This document shows positions 51,366-63,917 of a stretch of DNA of 64,000 nucleotides, piece after piece; position 1 is the first letter of the stretch; each line of letters starts with the position of its first letter. The notes beneath the pieces were generated by a model. That model was not told the DNA's origin, searched no databases, and saw nothing but the letters and a program-made list of their open reading frames with translations. The DNA lies in contig VZRS01010803.1 of NCBI GenBank assembly GCA_013398055.1, positions 1,243,098-1,307,097 of the forward strand, written 5' to 3'. The stretch comes from Ifrita kowaldi. Taxonomy: Eukaryota; Chordata; Aves; Passeriformes; Cinclosomatidae. The position numbers and the translations under genes are program-made.

Positions 51366-52709
51366 GAAATACAAGAGCTTGTGAAGAAGAGTGAGTACAT
51401 GGGAAAAGGCAGCATGAAGATTTGAACTACCAAAGCTCTCTTGCTTCCATCAGACTCCACTGAAAAGGCTTCAAGGGGCAAGAAAACTACAAGTACCTGG
51501 AGTTAACCTTAATATCACAAGAGTTCCAAGTTAGCCAGAAAACTAAACTTCAGAGGACTCCTTGTGTCCCACTTTTCTCCCATAATCCAGAGGATTCTGC
51601 TAGTCTTAATCTATGGAAAGAAATCTTAAAAGTGCAGTCCATTCAAAAGCTGAATACAAAAGGATTGTATCATCTGGCCATCATATATTTGGAATATGCA
51701 AAATGGACAAACCCAAACTCTGAAGCTGTCTCTGAAAAGTGACTGAGCTGGTAACTTGTCATGTAGCTGTATGAAATGTAGGTCACTGAAAGTTACAAAT
51801 GCATTATACATATTTGTGTCCATAACCTGCTTTGAAATCTGTTGTGGCCGTTCCTCATGATGAAGAAACAAGGACATCATGGCATCTGCAGCTGTCAGAG
51901 GCTTGTGTTACAAAGTCAAGAAAGGTCAGCAAGGTCTAACTAAATACATCTCTACTGTCAGGGAAATGGATTGTGATTTGCACTGCACATTTGTTGTTAA
52001 GCATATAAATGCATGTGTTGAAGTACTAGAAATACGCCTAGAAAAGTTAAACATTATACAAGTTTTCAACCTACTATGCTCTTTTTGAAATAGATAAATA
52101 GATTTTCATGCCACTATTACAAATTTTAATGGAGGATCACTCCCTGACAACTCCCTGAATTTGTTAAGTATGGTGCAAAGTAAAGAGAAACACAAAGGGA
52201 CAGGTTAAATAGATGTTTAATAGTGTTGCAATGTAGATTCTGTTCTGCCACAGATAGATCAATCTGAAATGAAATCCCTGGTTTCAGGGCATTGTTCTCA
52301 GGTTTACAATGCAATAGTGGCAAAATTCAATTCAGAGCCTTCTTTTTATGCATTCATATAATACTCAATATAAACACAAGAAAAAAATCTCCCTTCTTCT
52401 TCTTCTCCATGCTACTCCCAAACTCTCTGAGATGCAGTTTGACTTTGTTAGTCAGTGGTGCTTGCTTTTCCAACTTTAAAGAGCAACTTAAAAGATTTAA
52501 AAGATAAAATGTTCTGAATTAAGAGAGATAGTTAGCTTCAGATCATAGTTTAGTTCCTATTTATTATGCCTTTTCCTCACAGTAGTAAGTGGGAACATAG
52601 TTCAAGGGAAGAAAGTCCCGGTCTCCAAAAGCTCTTCCAAAGGGTGTAAGGATCTGTTACACCCCATTTGCTCTTGTCCCTGCAGACATTTAGTTTTCAT
52701 CTCAAAGGT
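51366..52709. other. Intergenic, nothing recognised
   Basis: AT-rich sequence with short frames on both strands and no recognised repeat or gene. Confidence 0.6.
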
Positions 52710-52752
52710 ATCACAGAATCACGGAATCAATTAGGTTGGAAAAGACTATCAA
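52710..52752 (-). mobile_element. CR1 3' end remnant
   Basis: TCACAGAATCACGGAATCAA then TTAGGTTGGAAAAGAC is the reverse complement of the CR1 3' terminus. The element fades within about 20 bp to the right. Confidence 0.75.
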
Positions 52753-54804
52753 TTACTTGCACATCTCCCTCTGTCATCTGACTGGGTACAGGACTGGCTT
52801 TCTGAATTTGGCACTTAAATTGCATATTAGCAGTAAAGTTGACCAGTAAGTAGACCTGTGATATAGTCACACACTTGGAAGCTTTCTTGGAATGTTCTTC
52901 AAGAGACCAGTCTGCTAGAAACTGACTGATGAACTTGTACATTGAGTGATGTCCTTTTACATTTCACTACTAGTATTAATCAACATGAAATCAATGCTCA
53001 GATTGTTATTGGCATGTACTTTCTGGAGGTATAATCAGAGGGAGTAGAGCATTCAGCTTCCAGCTTGCTGGGAGTAGACAGTAATTGCCTCTAAGTCATG
53101 ATCTGAAAATCCAATGCTAAGTGATATTGAACCACACAAAAGCTCTTGTTACAGCAATAGTCACACAAGCACCCAACCTTGTGGACCTGAGGGAGAGCAC
53201 CACTATCCAAGAGTATAATTTTTGAAAACTTCTCTTGCATTAAATGAAAAATCTAGCAGAAATATAGTGTTTCCCAACATATATTTTGAAAAGGGATTTC
53301 AAGGAATGGCATTGCAGAGTTCTGTATTTAAATTTCAGTAGCTTCCAGATCAAATATACTCAGTCTATAAACTAAAAACCTCGGGGGAAAACAGATCTAA
53401 AAACCAAGGCTACAGGTTCATCTGGTTTCTAGTAGTCAAACTGGACTGCTTGCTATCTTCAGTGTACTATAGGGCAAGCAGAAAGAAAAAAAATTGAAAT
53501 TTCTGGGAGATTATTAAAATTATGGTCCTTTAAAGAACAAAGACTATTTTTAGGGATACAGAACAAATGGATTTTGATAGTTTGATCTTCAATATGCCTA
53601 CCAGTACTCTTGCTTTCTGTCCTACTGTAAGTCTCACTGATTTCATTAGTATATGATTGGTCCTGTGCAACTCTTTTCTCTCATGTTTTATTGAAACAAT
53701 TGCAACCAGCAGAACTGTGTGATTTTGGGTCTCAAGAGCAGCTTTTCTACTATAGCCCCTTACTTTTGCAATGTGTTCTGTCACATTTGATCTGTAAGAA
53801 CTGATAAAAACTAGTCACCTTACTAGACATGTGTAAGATGATTTGCTCAAATTTGTACAGATTTGGACAAGTTTTCGACGTGCAGCAAAAAGCATAACCC
53901 AGATACATAAGCCATTCTTGCCTTTTATTTTAATTCTTCATGACAACAAACAGGGACATCTCAAATAAAGGTTATCAGACTGTATTAAAATTGGCAAAAC
54001 ATTATCTGCTCTCTTTTGTCTAGAAGTAGTGAAACTAATCTGATTGAAATGCAAAGCAATCACCCCTGCTCCCATCCAGATGGAAGATTTCAGCCCCAGT
54101 TAGTATTTGACAAAGTGGGTGAAAATGAGATTGTACTGTGGCAGTTGCCAGGTAACCTTGAGGTAGTGCCACCTATAATGCCAGCCAACTTTATAAATGA
54201 CATATGTATTACAGATACAATATTGATTTCATGTAGTTACATGTCACTAGTAATGAGAAAATTGTTCATTTCATTTACTGTGCCTTTTCTGATCTCTGTG
54301 GAAGTTGAAAACATTATCTTCTTAAATACCAAGGGTCTACTTTGAATAATTTCTTCATTTGGAAACAAATTAATTCAATTGTTGCCCAGGCCAAGGTAAG
54401 CTGATCTTTATGGTGCAGAAGAACAGAGCATCATTGACCCATTAATGAATAGTGATGTAGTTACCAGAATAAGAGGATTTAGTCACATTGCTTTAGCCAT
54501 GATTTTTAAGTACAATGTATATGAAATAGAAATAACTTTTAAAAATTAAACTCTGAAGTTCCATTTGTTTCTATTCAGCCTTGTGCAAGATGTTTTAAGC
54601 TAATTTACTGTTCTTGGCCATAGACATAGCTTCCTACCAGCACTATAGAAGGCTTTCCCTTCAGAACTGGAAGCAAATCCTGTAGCTACCATAACCCTTC
54701 CCAAAACACAAGTTAACATACCTCACATATTCTATGCAGTCGTTGGATGCTTCAGTGTATGTGCATACACATGACTCTGAGGAGGGCAGCAGCAATCCCT
54801 GTAT
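52753..54804. other. Intergenic, nothing recognised
   Basis: About 2 kb of AT-rich sequence. The longest frame (54016-54345, plus) is unrecognised and lacks support. Confidence 0.6.
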
Positions 54805-54805
54805 T

Positions 54806-54876
54806 CCCTTCCTTCCTTCCTTCCTTCCTTCCTTCCTTCCTTCCTTCCTTCCTTCCTTCCTTCCTTCCTTCCTTCC
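54806..54876. repeat. (TTCC)n microsatellite
   Basis: About 17 perfect TTCC units. Lys-Glu-Gly-Arg frames predicted on the complement are artefacts of this repeat. Confidence 0.98.
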
Positions 54877-57800
54877 GGCTGTTCCTGTGAATTGCAGTTA
54901 GCCACTGTAGTATTTGCAATGCTGTGAGCACACCCCATTGTACCTTACTGCCTGAGATGCAAACAATATAAAAAGTTATTAAGAACACTCTTTATGTTCT
55001 TAATCACATAATTTCATATAAGTACATTTGAACACTCCTGTGGAGTCAGGTCTGGTTCAGGAAAACTCCAGCTCAGCAGGAAACTTACCGTGTTTTGTGT
55101 GAACTGCTTTCCTTGTGATTTGTGTCTGAATCATGAGAAAGAACATCTTCAGTGCAAGCTGCATAGTTGGCGGAGCATATACAGGCAGTTAAATCCCTTT
55201 TATCTCCTTAATGTTCTTGTGATTTGTTCTTTTTGTTTGGTTGGTGTGGTTTATTTCCATATACAACTAGGGGCAGAGCAGATGGCAAAGGCTTAGCTTG
55301 GTGTAATATGTCCATAAAATAAGGAAAGCTGTCAGTGAGCCTTGTTTCCAGCAGGCCTATTCCACTTTGATTTTTCTTCCACTGGAATCAACCTCAAAAA
55401 TATGATTTTAAGAAGAAACAAGGAGCTCCACTAGCAGCAAAATTTAACAATTCTGAAGTTTACTGCAGAACTTCTCCTTTAGGGGAGAAAGGCAATACTT
55501 TGGGATTCTCTCTTCCACAAGGCAATGTTTTTCAGTGAAGCTTGTAGGAATTCTTCGGTTTTGCTGTTTCTGCTCTTCTGTCATTAAAAGGTGTTTTGGG
55601 GAAGTAGGGAGTGGCAGGAAGCTGGCAAAATCATAGAGACGTCCGTCCTGCATGAGTTCATGACTTGATAAAGCAAATCACATGATTAAGTGCAGTCTCA
55701 TTAAGTTCTCTTCAAGTTTGAAAAAATAAAAAGAACACCTTAGATTTTTGCACCAATTGGATTTGAGCTAATTCGTAAATATCTTCTGAAGCTGTAACTT
55801 CAAAAGTTATTTCTGCTGTTGTTTCTGCTGCCAGGTGTGCCCAGTGTGTGCCAACACAACCAACCTTGCACAGATAGACAGCAAAGACAGGCTCTACCCC
55901 AAAACAACATTTGAACAGGAAACACAGGTAAAACAAACTTTAATGTTGCTTATTTCTTAGCTAAAGAAATTATGAAATGGACTGCTTAAAAGATTTGCCA
56001 AAGGCCACGCACTAGGTCTGAGGAAGACCTGTGTCTGAGGCAGAGCTGTGAACAGAAAACTTCTGAGCCACAGTTCAGTGCATTCACCACTTCACAGTGC
56101 ATTCACCACAGTTCATCCTTCCTTTTCAGAGGACTACCGTGTAGGAACATATTATTCAAAGCTGCTGACAAGTCTGACTAGCAGTTTTTCTAACAAATGG
56201 AGGAGTGGCAGTTGGCAAAAGGTGATAATAGTGCTGGGCAGCAAAGATTGTAACTGCCTGTGCCATGCATTGTATTATACATTTTATCTTTGAATGCTTC
56301 CTTAGAGAAGCACAAACAAGAATACAAAGGACGTGGAAATCTGACACGTGCTTATAATTTATAATACTCATTATATTTTTGGGACAGCCATCCTTGGCAA
56401 GGTAAGTTATTTTATTTATAGGCAGGAGCTACTCATGATTTGCATGGTAATGCATTCACATCTGCAAAGCCTATAAATTAGCCTCCAGCTCATTACTGCA
56501 ATGCCATTGTCTTACTTGTCAGTCTGTAATCTGATCCCAAATGTTTCAGATATCCACAAAATAAAACCAGCCCGAGGGAAGAGCTTCACTGTTGCAGTAT
56601 TAGCACATGAAAAAAATCTTCCTCCCCTGCAAAAAAAAAAAAAGGAAAATAACATAAAATGCCTGGATGGGAGGAAGCTGCTAAGTATTTCAAAAAGATG
56701 AGCCCCAAAGCCTAACACTCAAGAAACTGGAAAGCTGTTGCCATGGTTTAAGGTGCTTATGCCAGTTCAACCAAAAGAATGAATTTACTGCACTTTTTAA
56801 GTTCCAAATAAAAGCAGCTTCATAGAAGATTAAGTCACTTACTTGGCTGTGCATCCTGATTTTATCCTAATGTGTCATACTTGAGCACTTGTATTATTAT
56901 TACTGTTTCAAGCTGGTTGTGCACACCTATCTGATGTCCTTTATTTTGGTGAACATTATAAAGACAGTCCCTACTTCCAGGTAGTCAAGGGTTCACAATT
57001 ATGTCAAGATTTTGCCCCTTCATTGAGCCAGCAAAAAGACCAAGTCCAGCGTAGACAAAGCAGGCTCATAGAGCATGTGTCCCCTCCCATCCACGTATGC
57101 AGATGCTATGTTAATTCATTTCATCAAAGGTCACTGGATGGTAAAAAAGATTGCTGGTCCCCGAAGTTCAGCTTCTTAAATATCTCAGGCTCAACTTTGC
57201 TGTGGTGGGTATGAAGAAGAGGGCTCTCAACCAAACTCGGATAAATGCTGGTTCACTCTTGTAACTTCCATCTGGTTGCCTTTAACTATGCTGAGGCACA
57301 TAAACATACCCATCCTTCAGAAAGAGAAAACTGAAACCCTAACAATCACAAGCCCTGCCTACATCATTGGAAAGGTCTTTAATAGGGTGACAAAGCTGCT
57401 GTCAGCAAGCTCTCACCCACTGCCCAGACTTGCTTCTGCATTACCCTACTGCTTACCTCCTCTGGCTTTTTTATCTCTTCCTTCCAACCTCTCCACCTAC
57501 TCTTCCTTGGCTGTAGAGTCCTCAAAAACCTCTCTTCTTTGCTGGCCTACTCCTGTAGGTAAATGAGAAGAAAGCCTGAAATAAGGGAGCTTCAACTGAA
57601 GCTTCAGAGTGGGAGGGGGCGAGGCACAGGTCATTGCACAAGAGATGTTGGATTCAGGATCCTGGTGTACCTGCATGCAGGATGTTCACCAGTATGTTAC
57701 ATTTCTTTATTGAATTCTGGCTGATAGTAATAGCTGGTTATTTATTTATTTACTGTAGCTCTCTTGTTTGTCTCCGTAGGTGGGAGAGCAGCAGAAAAAC

Positions 57801-60800
57801 AGGGCTCTGCATGAGTCATAACCCAGAAAAAGCTCTGCTGAGAATACAGCTCACACTGTTCTGCAGTGTAGCCCAGGTGATAGGCATCAGTGTTGCTGTT
57901 CTCTCCATGTTGTTGGTCTCATATTACCATGAATGATAATATTCACTGTGAAGTATTCAAATAGAGCTGCAGGGATAGATAGTTAGGGATGCCTCCATTT
58001 CATTTTCTTCTTTTCCATACTGACATGGGAAAAAGGAAATGCAGCATAAAGAAAAATAAATACTTGTTTAGAACAAATATAGAAACATTTAAAAAATAGG
58101 TGTTCTAAATCCAGGGTTTTGACCTCACTTGTGTTCAGTTGTACTTTTGATCTTGCAAAGAATTGCACAAGGCTAGATCCACCCATGAGCCCAGGCAGGG
58201 TTTATACATCTCTGCTGCGTATCCCACTGCATGAGTGGGCAGTGCCCATGTATGAGCCACAGCCTTGTCAGCCCTGCAACTGGCAGATATTTCTTTTAAA
58301 TATAGGACAGTCTTAGTGAACTCTGTGGGACCTTCCTAGCAAAGAGCTGGGCACAGAGTGAGGGAACAAGAAGGCCTGCTGCAGCTCCAGCACACGTTTA
58401 AAGGCAGCCTTCCGGCTCTCAGTGGGAGTCGGGCTGCTCAGTGCTAAGTCTGCAATTAACTTCTCACGGAGGGTCCCTGGAGCGGTCACTGCTGGATGTG
58501 GACGACTGCCCACATCCAGGGTGCTCTGAATGTGCCAAGTTGGGGATGGCAGCAAGCACTGATCTGGATACCTCTTGTCCTCACATCAGTCTCACCTAGA
58601 AACTGAAGACCATTTGGGGCTGCTGAAGTGCCAGCCATATGTGGCCCTGCCTGTCCCACAGAGCAAGCAAGCTCTGGCTGTCCTTGGAGCTGCCCTTTTA
58701 GGCTGAATTTCTGCACTGGCCCTTCATTTCACATGCTGGCCTCCTCTTGGCCTTCATCAGACTGTAAAAACATACTCTGAGTAGTTGAAAGCGATTCCAG
58801 TATTTGAGTAGTTTATCAATGCTTCCTGTGTTTAATGTGTTTCTTCTATTCCCAAGAGAATGGAGTATGGGATACACTGGGTGTTGCTGTTTAGATACTG
58901 CACTGAAAAGCAAAGTGTCTGTGGCTAGATAGAGCTGATTCCTGTGCCATATCTAATTGCATTCACTTTCTAAACATGGCATAATCTCCTTTACAATTAT
59001 ATGTGTGGGAAAAAAAATCTTAGTAGCATTTTTGTTCAGATCACCTGTGATAAAGACTCCTTTTCTTTTTCCTCTGCTTATTGTGCTTTAAACTTTTGCT
59101 GAACCTATACTTTGTACCTAGTCTCTTCATGCATTGTACTACTGATATCCAAGGAATTATTTCTTCACGAATGGTAGCAAAAAAAAGCATGCAAAGACTA
59201 GAAACAGGCATGCTGTAAAGACAGTTTAAAAACATATATTTTCCTCTGTGTGTATTTAGCAGTTTCCATCTTTGCCATATGTTCTTTCCCTCATTATTTT
59301 GCCTTTTAGATTGTTCTTTAACACTTGCCTGTTTGCTTGCTTCTACAACAGAAGGGGAATTGATCTTTCATTTGTTCCGCAAATATTCCTTATTGTCCCA
59401 GGTTTTATTACCCCATCTGTTATTCAGTGATCAATTAAAGTCTCTTGTGGTCTCACTTTTCCAACTGATCACGCTATACCACAGACTATATTTCAATGTA
59501 ATTGCTATCTACTGTATGATGTGTAAATGAGAGAGAGAGAGGAGCAAAAAGACAAGGGTATTTTTCCCCTGCCTACCATTCCTCTCTTTCTGTGTAAGCA
59601 CGTATCTTCAGTGTTTACTTTTTATCAATGACAGCATTTAAACTAAATCCCTCTTCTCCACTCTTTTTTACATGGGTGCAATGCTTGTACCTCAGTGTTT
59701 GCTACTACAAAGCACAGAAGTATATACAAAATAAGCTCACCAACACTTGAGGGAAACAGGTAGATATTGTCACACTTCTTGAGCTAAAACACTTCCCTTC
59801 AACCCTCCCCAAAAAGGAAACTTCTCTCTCCAAGCAGTATTTCCCTGTTCCCTCTCTTCCATCTCCCAGCCCTTTCTTACTGCTCTCAATGCTTACTCTT
59901 GGTCATGTATGTGTTAATTCTGTGTGTAGTTTTAAAATTACTTCTTCTCCCATATTTTTAGGCATTTACAACACCATATTCTGCACAGTCCTCTTTCATC
60001 TTCCTGCACTCAACTCTGTCTATCACAGCAAGGGGCTCAAGAAAGACATGCTTTTAAAATTAGAGGTACAGCATGATTTCTGCAAGGGGAAGCTAAACCC
60101 TGCAAGTGTGATCAAACTGATGTGAAGAAGGTGAGTTGTCTGCAGCAGGACAAATAGATGGAAATTTCTACTTTCTGTCCAGCACAATGGGAGAGAAAAC
60201 TCAGAATTATAACTATTTAAACGATTGCTTTTCTTAATAATAGAACAAAGTGGGTCATTGCCAGGGAGAAACACAGAAGCAGCTCCTGGTGGAACAAGGC
60301 TTGGGAGAAATTGCATCAGAAGCAGCACCCCCGATTTGCCCCTGAAAACAATGACTCAAAGTATTGACGTTCGTGCATGCTGTGTTAATCCAGCGTCATG
60401 TCCACATGTGCTGCTAATTTAGAGTTGTGATCCCTCATTTGAGTATGTGCTTAAAGACCCGACTGTCTCTCAGAAATCAGGCTTCAGTGAACTGAGGTAT
60501 TGGGTGAGTCATTTATAAAAGCTAAACAGAGACTTTAATGTGGAGCTGTGCAATCAAACGTACTCTGTCTTCTTCTGGATGTGCAGGTAGTGATTAAGTT
60601 TATCCCAAAAGCTCCTGATGTCACTCCTGGGAACCAAGACACTGTTTTACAAGAGCTAACTGTGCTGAGGCTGGAAAGAACAAAAATGGTGATTCTACAA
60701 TGCTGTGTGGGCAGCTCTGCGATGCACGTGGCTTTTCCAGAGAAGAAGGAGGAGTGGAGACAGAAAATACAGATTGATGCAAGCAAATGCAAATGTTGGG

Positions 60801-60875
60801 GAAAGAAAAATTGTGTATCTATCATGCCAGTTTTTCCATGAGATTTTGGAATGAAAAGCTCTTGGAAATATCGAG
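54877..60875. other. Intergenic, mostly unassigned
   Basis: About 6 kb with no gene I can support. It contains an A-run at about 56630-56644, a partly hydrophobic plus-strand frame at 57634-57936, a 10-bp stem at 58492-58519 and a GA-run near 59529. I looked for PERP, the upstream neighbour of ARFGEF3 in human, and did not find it. Confidence 0.6.
58492..58519. repeat. Short perfect inverted repeat
   Basis: CTGGATGTGG (58492-58501) and CCACATCCAG (58510-58519) are exact reverse complements around an 8-nt loop. No role is known. Confidence 0.7.
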
Positions 60876-60877
60876 TT

Positions 60878-60930
60878 AAATATATATATACACACACACA
60901 TATATGTGTATGTATATGTACATATATGTA
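60878..60930. repeat. (TA)n/(CA)n/(TATG)n microsatellite
   Basis: TATATATATACACACACACA followed by TATATGTGTATGTATATGTA and ATATATG: a compound alternating purine-pyrimidine tract. Confidence 0.95.
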
Positions 60931-61241
60931 AAATCTCAGTGCTAAGAATGGACAGCAGTACAGGGGCATCCATCTCCTTAAATGAACTCAAACCCATGGA
61001 TGGAAGGCAGTGCCACACTCTCACTGGAAGACATAGAGCTTGTGGGCTCTGTCTTGCACACACCTGGGGTGCAGGTGTCTGGGTGGGAGCTAGCACCATG
61101 GCTTGGGTGACCCTCCATCATCAGTGGTGAGACAACCAGACACTTCTCTCCACTTCAGCCTCTGTCTAAAACATCTGACTGAGAGGAATTCCATTTTAGG
61201 TCCTTGGCCTGCAGTTTCAGGGGAGATAAGCACCTAAATGC
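60931..61241. other. Intergenic, nothing recognised
   Basis: About 310 bp between the microsatellite and the CR1. No feature is seen. Confidence 0.6.
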
Positions 61242-61614
61242 CATAGAATTGTAGAATCATTTAGGTTGGAAAAGACCTGTATGAACATTAAATCCAGCCA
61301 TCAAACCAGCACTGCCAAGTCCACCAATAAACCATTTCCCAAGCGCCACATCTACACGTCTTTTAAATACCTCCAGGGCTGGTGACTCAACCACTTCCCT
61401 GGGCATCACTTCCCTGGGTCGTTCCAATGCTTGACAACCCCTTCCATGAAGAATTTTTTCCTAATAGCCAATCTAAACCTCCCCTGATGCAACTTGAGGG
61501 CTTTTCCTCTTGTCCTGTCACTTGATACCTGGGAGAAGAGGCCAATCCCCACCTGGCTACACTCTCCTTTCAGGGAGTTTTAAAGAGCAGTAAGGTCATC
61601 CCTCAGCCTCCTCC
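61242..61614 (-). mobile_element. CR1 LINE 3' end, cut off at an N
   Basis: The 3' terminus is at the left (CATAGAATTGTAGAATCATT then TAGGTTGGAAAAGACC). Standard CR1 blocks follow to the right: CACTTCCCTGGGCATCACTT, GAATTTTTTCCTAATAGCC, TTTTCCTCTTGTCCTGTCAC and GTCATCCCTCAGCCTCCTCC. It stops exactly at the single N at 61615, where minisatellite sequence begins. Confidence 0.93.
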
Positions 61615-61615
61615 N

Positions 61616-61690
61616 ATCCCAGCTTTCCCGAGGTGCTTCCTGCCCCAGGATCGCATCCCCTATCCCAGCTTTCCCGAGGTGCCTCCTGCC
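61616..61690. repeat. Minisatellite with 46-bp unit, about 1.6 copies
   Basis: The unit starts ATCCCAGCTTTCCCGAGGTG and continues through CCTGCCCCAGGATCGCATCC. It appears right after the N at 61615 and again at 63918-64000. One unit has T for C (GTGCTTCC). Confidence 0.93.
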
Positions 61691-61765
61691 CCCTGGCGGC
61701 AGAGGCGCCGCCGGCCCCGCCGCCCCCAGACGCCCGCGGCGCTGTGTTTAAATAAAGGTGTCGGC
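61691..61765. other. GC- and CpG-rich block next to the minisatellite
   Basis: A short CpG-dense block (GGCGCCGCCGGCCCCGCCGC and similar) followed at once by TTTAAATAAAGG. It could be a small promoter-like CpG island or a fragment of one; no transcript start or exon is visible. Its edges coincide with a likely assembly join. Confidence 0.4.
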
Positions 61766-63553
61766 GGAGGAGCAATCTCAGGTCTCAAGGGGAGTTTAAG
61801 TGAAAGAAGATTTCCAGCTTTGTATCTGATACCGCACAAATATGATGTTTTCCAAGACACATCTTCTCTTGATTTATCAGGTGTGAATACAAAAGTCAGA
61901 ATAAACACAAGCATGCTGCTCTGCAAGAATTAATAAATCTTTCCAGTTCTTGAATAAACAGACGTTTATCTTAAAAGAAAACAAAGTAAAACGCCAGTGA
62001 AACCCTCTGGCCCCTCAAGCATGAGTACACACTGTACCTTGGGTTTTCTTGAAGGGATGGTTCAAGTATCAGCAACCCAAGGAAAAAATGTTCACACACT
62101 GCACCAAGCTCCCATTCCTGCAGGAATAGTTCCAGTGTTAGCCAGGCAATTGCTAGCATTTTGTAACATCACACATAAAGATGGTCAGTTTGCACCCTTG
62201 GAAAAGGGCTTATGAACAAAATCAAAATCAATAAGGAGGTCAAAGATGACACCGTTCTTTATTTGATACTTTCCTTTCTCACATTTTGGAAATGCAAATG
62301 AGAGGATGAGGCAAAGGAGGAAAAGTTGCAGCAACAAGTACATAGAATTTAGTTGTCAGAAGACCCTCATTATTCTGTGGGCATGGTCTAAGCAAGCCTG
62401 AGCCTTTAGAGAACTTTGGGGTAAAATCCCTGCCACCTGGGATTCTGCCATTTCCTTTACTAGAAGCGGAATTTCACCCAGTGCAGCTTCAGGACAATAG
62501 AGAGACCTTTGCACAACCTAAGTGTACAAGACTGGAGTTAGCAAGCACATGTGCACATTTATGACTGTATGGCAACCATAAGCACTGTGTGCACAGAAGG
62601 AGGACTCTTTACTACCCTTTTATTTCTAATATTTTAGGTCATCTCAGGCTGATGGAGTCACACAAGTTGTCCCTTGCAGGAATGAGAAAGCGTTAGTCAC
62701 ACCTCTGCAGGCCAAACTGTTGCCCTAGTACTTCCACAAGGCTTTTGAAGCAGGCTCCACAGAACATCACTTGCAGAGAGCCAGCTTATTTCATCTGTGC
62801 CAGCCCCAGAGGAGTCTCTCATGTAAACTGAGTTCAACTAAGGCCTACTGACAAGAGCTGGTCAGAAGAATTGCTTTTTTATAAACTCACATAATGGCAG
62901 CTTTTGAGCACACATGAGGAAATTGAAGTTTGATCTGGACACATTGATGGAGTGGTTGTTGCAGGTTAAACAAAGTACGTCCCATGCCTATCCTGTTTTA
63001 TGGGTTGAATGACTACCCTGTTTAGGTGATGTTAATTAGGTGGCTGTGATGCCTGAGGAGAGATTAAGTAGAACTGGGGCACTTCCACATGGAGGAAAGT
63101 GAGCATAAGACGCTGCTGAAGGACAACACCCATGAATTACAAAATAATTGGATTTACAAAAGGTATTCAGTCCATAGACATTTTTTTTCTGAATTGTTTT
63201 TGACCTGAGAGGTAAACAGGCTAGAAAAAAATAGCCAGGTAAAATGGATAAAGGAAAGGTACCCCATCCCTGAGGGGACTCTGCAGGGCAGAAGGATGCC
63301 CTTGGCACCATGCTACCCACTGTGTGTCCCACTCCCCTCCCCTCAACCCAAATGCACTCTTGGCAACCAGCCTGCAGATTCCCACTGGAGCATTTCAAAG
63401 CCTGTGAGAGCCCAGCCATACCTGTCTGGGCTGGAGCGGATCCCTGACCTTCACTCGGTGCTACTTGGTTTTCTCTGATAGCTGGGTGAATGATTGCCAG
63501 CAGCAGTAAATGATTTACTGCATGTAAAGCACTGCCTGCTAGAGAGGCATATC
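61766..63553. other. Intergenic, unassigned, bracketed by two single Ns
   Basis: About 1.8 kb of ordinary sequence with no recognised gene or repeat. It lies between the N at 61615 and the N at 63554, where the flanks are two non-overlapping parts of a CR1 element. Confidence 0.6.
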
Positions 63554-63554
63554 N

Positions 63555-63772
63555 GGGCTCCAGACCCTTCACCAACTGCATTGCCCTTCTCTGGACTTAT
63601 TCCAGCCCCTCAATGTCCTTTTTGCAGTGAGGGGCCCAGAACTGAACACAGGATTTGAGGTATGGCCTCACCAGTGCCGAGTACAAGGGTACAATCCTTG
63701 CCCTGGTCCTACTGTCCACATTATTCCTGATACAGGCCAGGATGCCCTCGGCCTTCCTGGCCACCTGTCTCA
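63555..63772 (-). mobile_element. CR1 LINE, end of the reverse-transcriptase ORF and start of the 3' region
   Basis: It begins exactly after the N at 63554 (GGGCTCCAGACCCTTCACCA). The complement encodes CR1 ORF2 C-terminal wording: KAEGILACIRNNVDSRTRAR, then IVPLYSALVRPYLKSCVQFW, then APHCKKDIEGLE, followed after a stop by LVKGLEP. It is degenerate. The CR1 match ends at about 63772, and the next 145 bp are unassigned. Confidence 0.92.
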
Positions 63773-63917
63773 TTGCTAGAGGAGCAGAAATAAGGACGGC
63801 TGAAAGGACCCCACTGAGCCTGGCCAAGCTACTCAGGAGGCTCCAGGGTGCTGGGCAGAGGGTCCCGGGACACAATAATCCCCTCTGCGGGTAGGGGGTT
63901 TTGGCGGGAGGCCGCCC

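Noticed and set aside
54732..54988. Lys-Glu-Gly-Arg repeat proteins on the minus strand
   Set aside because: Artefacts of the (TTCC)n microsatellite.
57634..57936. 100-codon plus-strand frame with two hydrophobic stretches
   Set aside because: Considered as a membrane-protein exon, including PERP, because of position upstream of ARFGEF3. The residues do not resemble PERP and no flanking exons were found.
60548..60841. 97-codon plus-strand frame
   Set aside because: Lys/Glu/Cys-containing and superficially protein-like, but no family was recognised and no splice context stands out.
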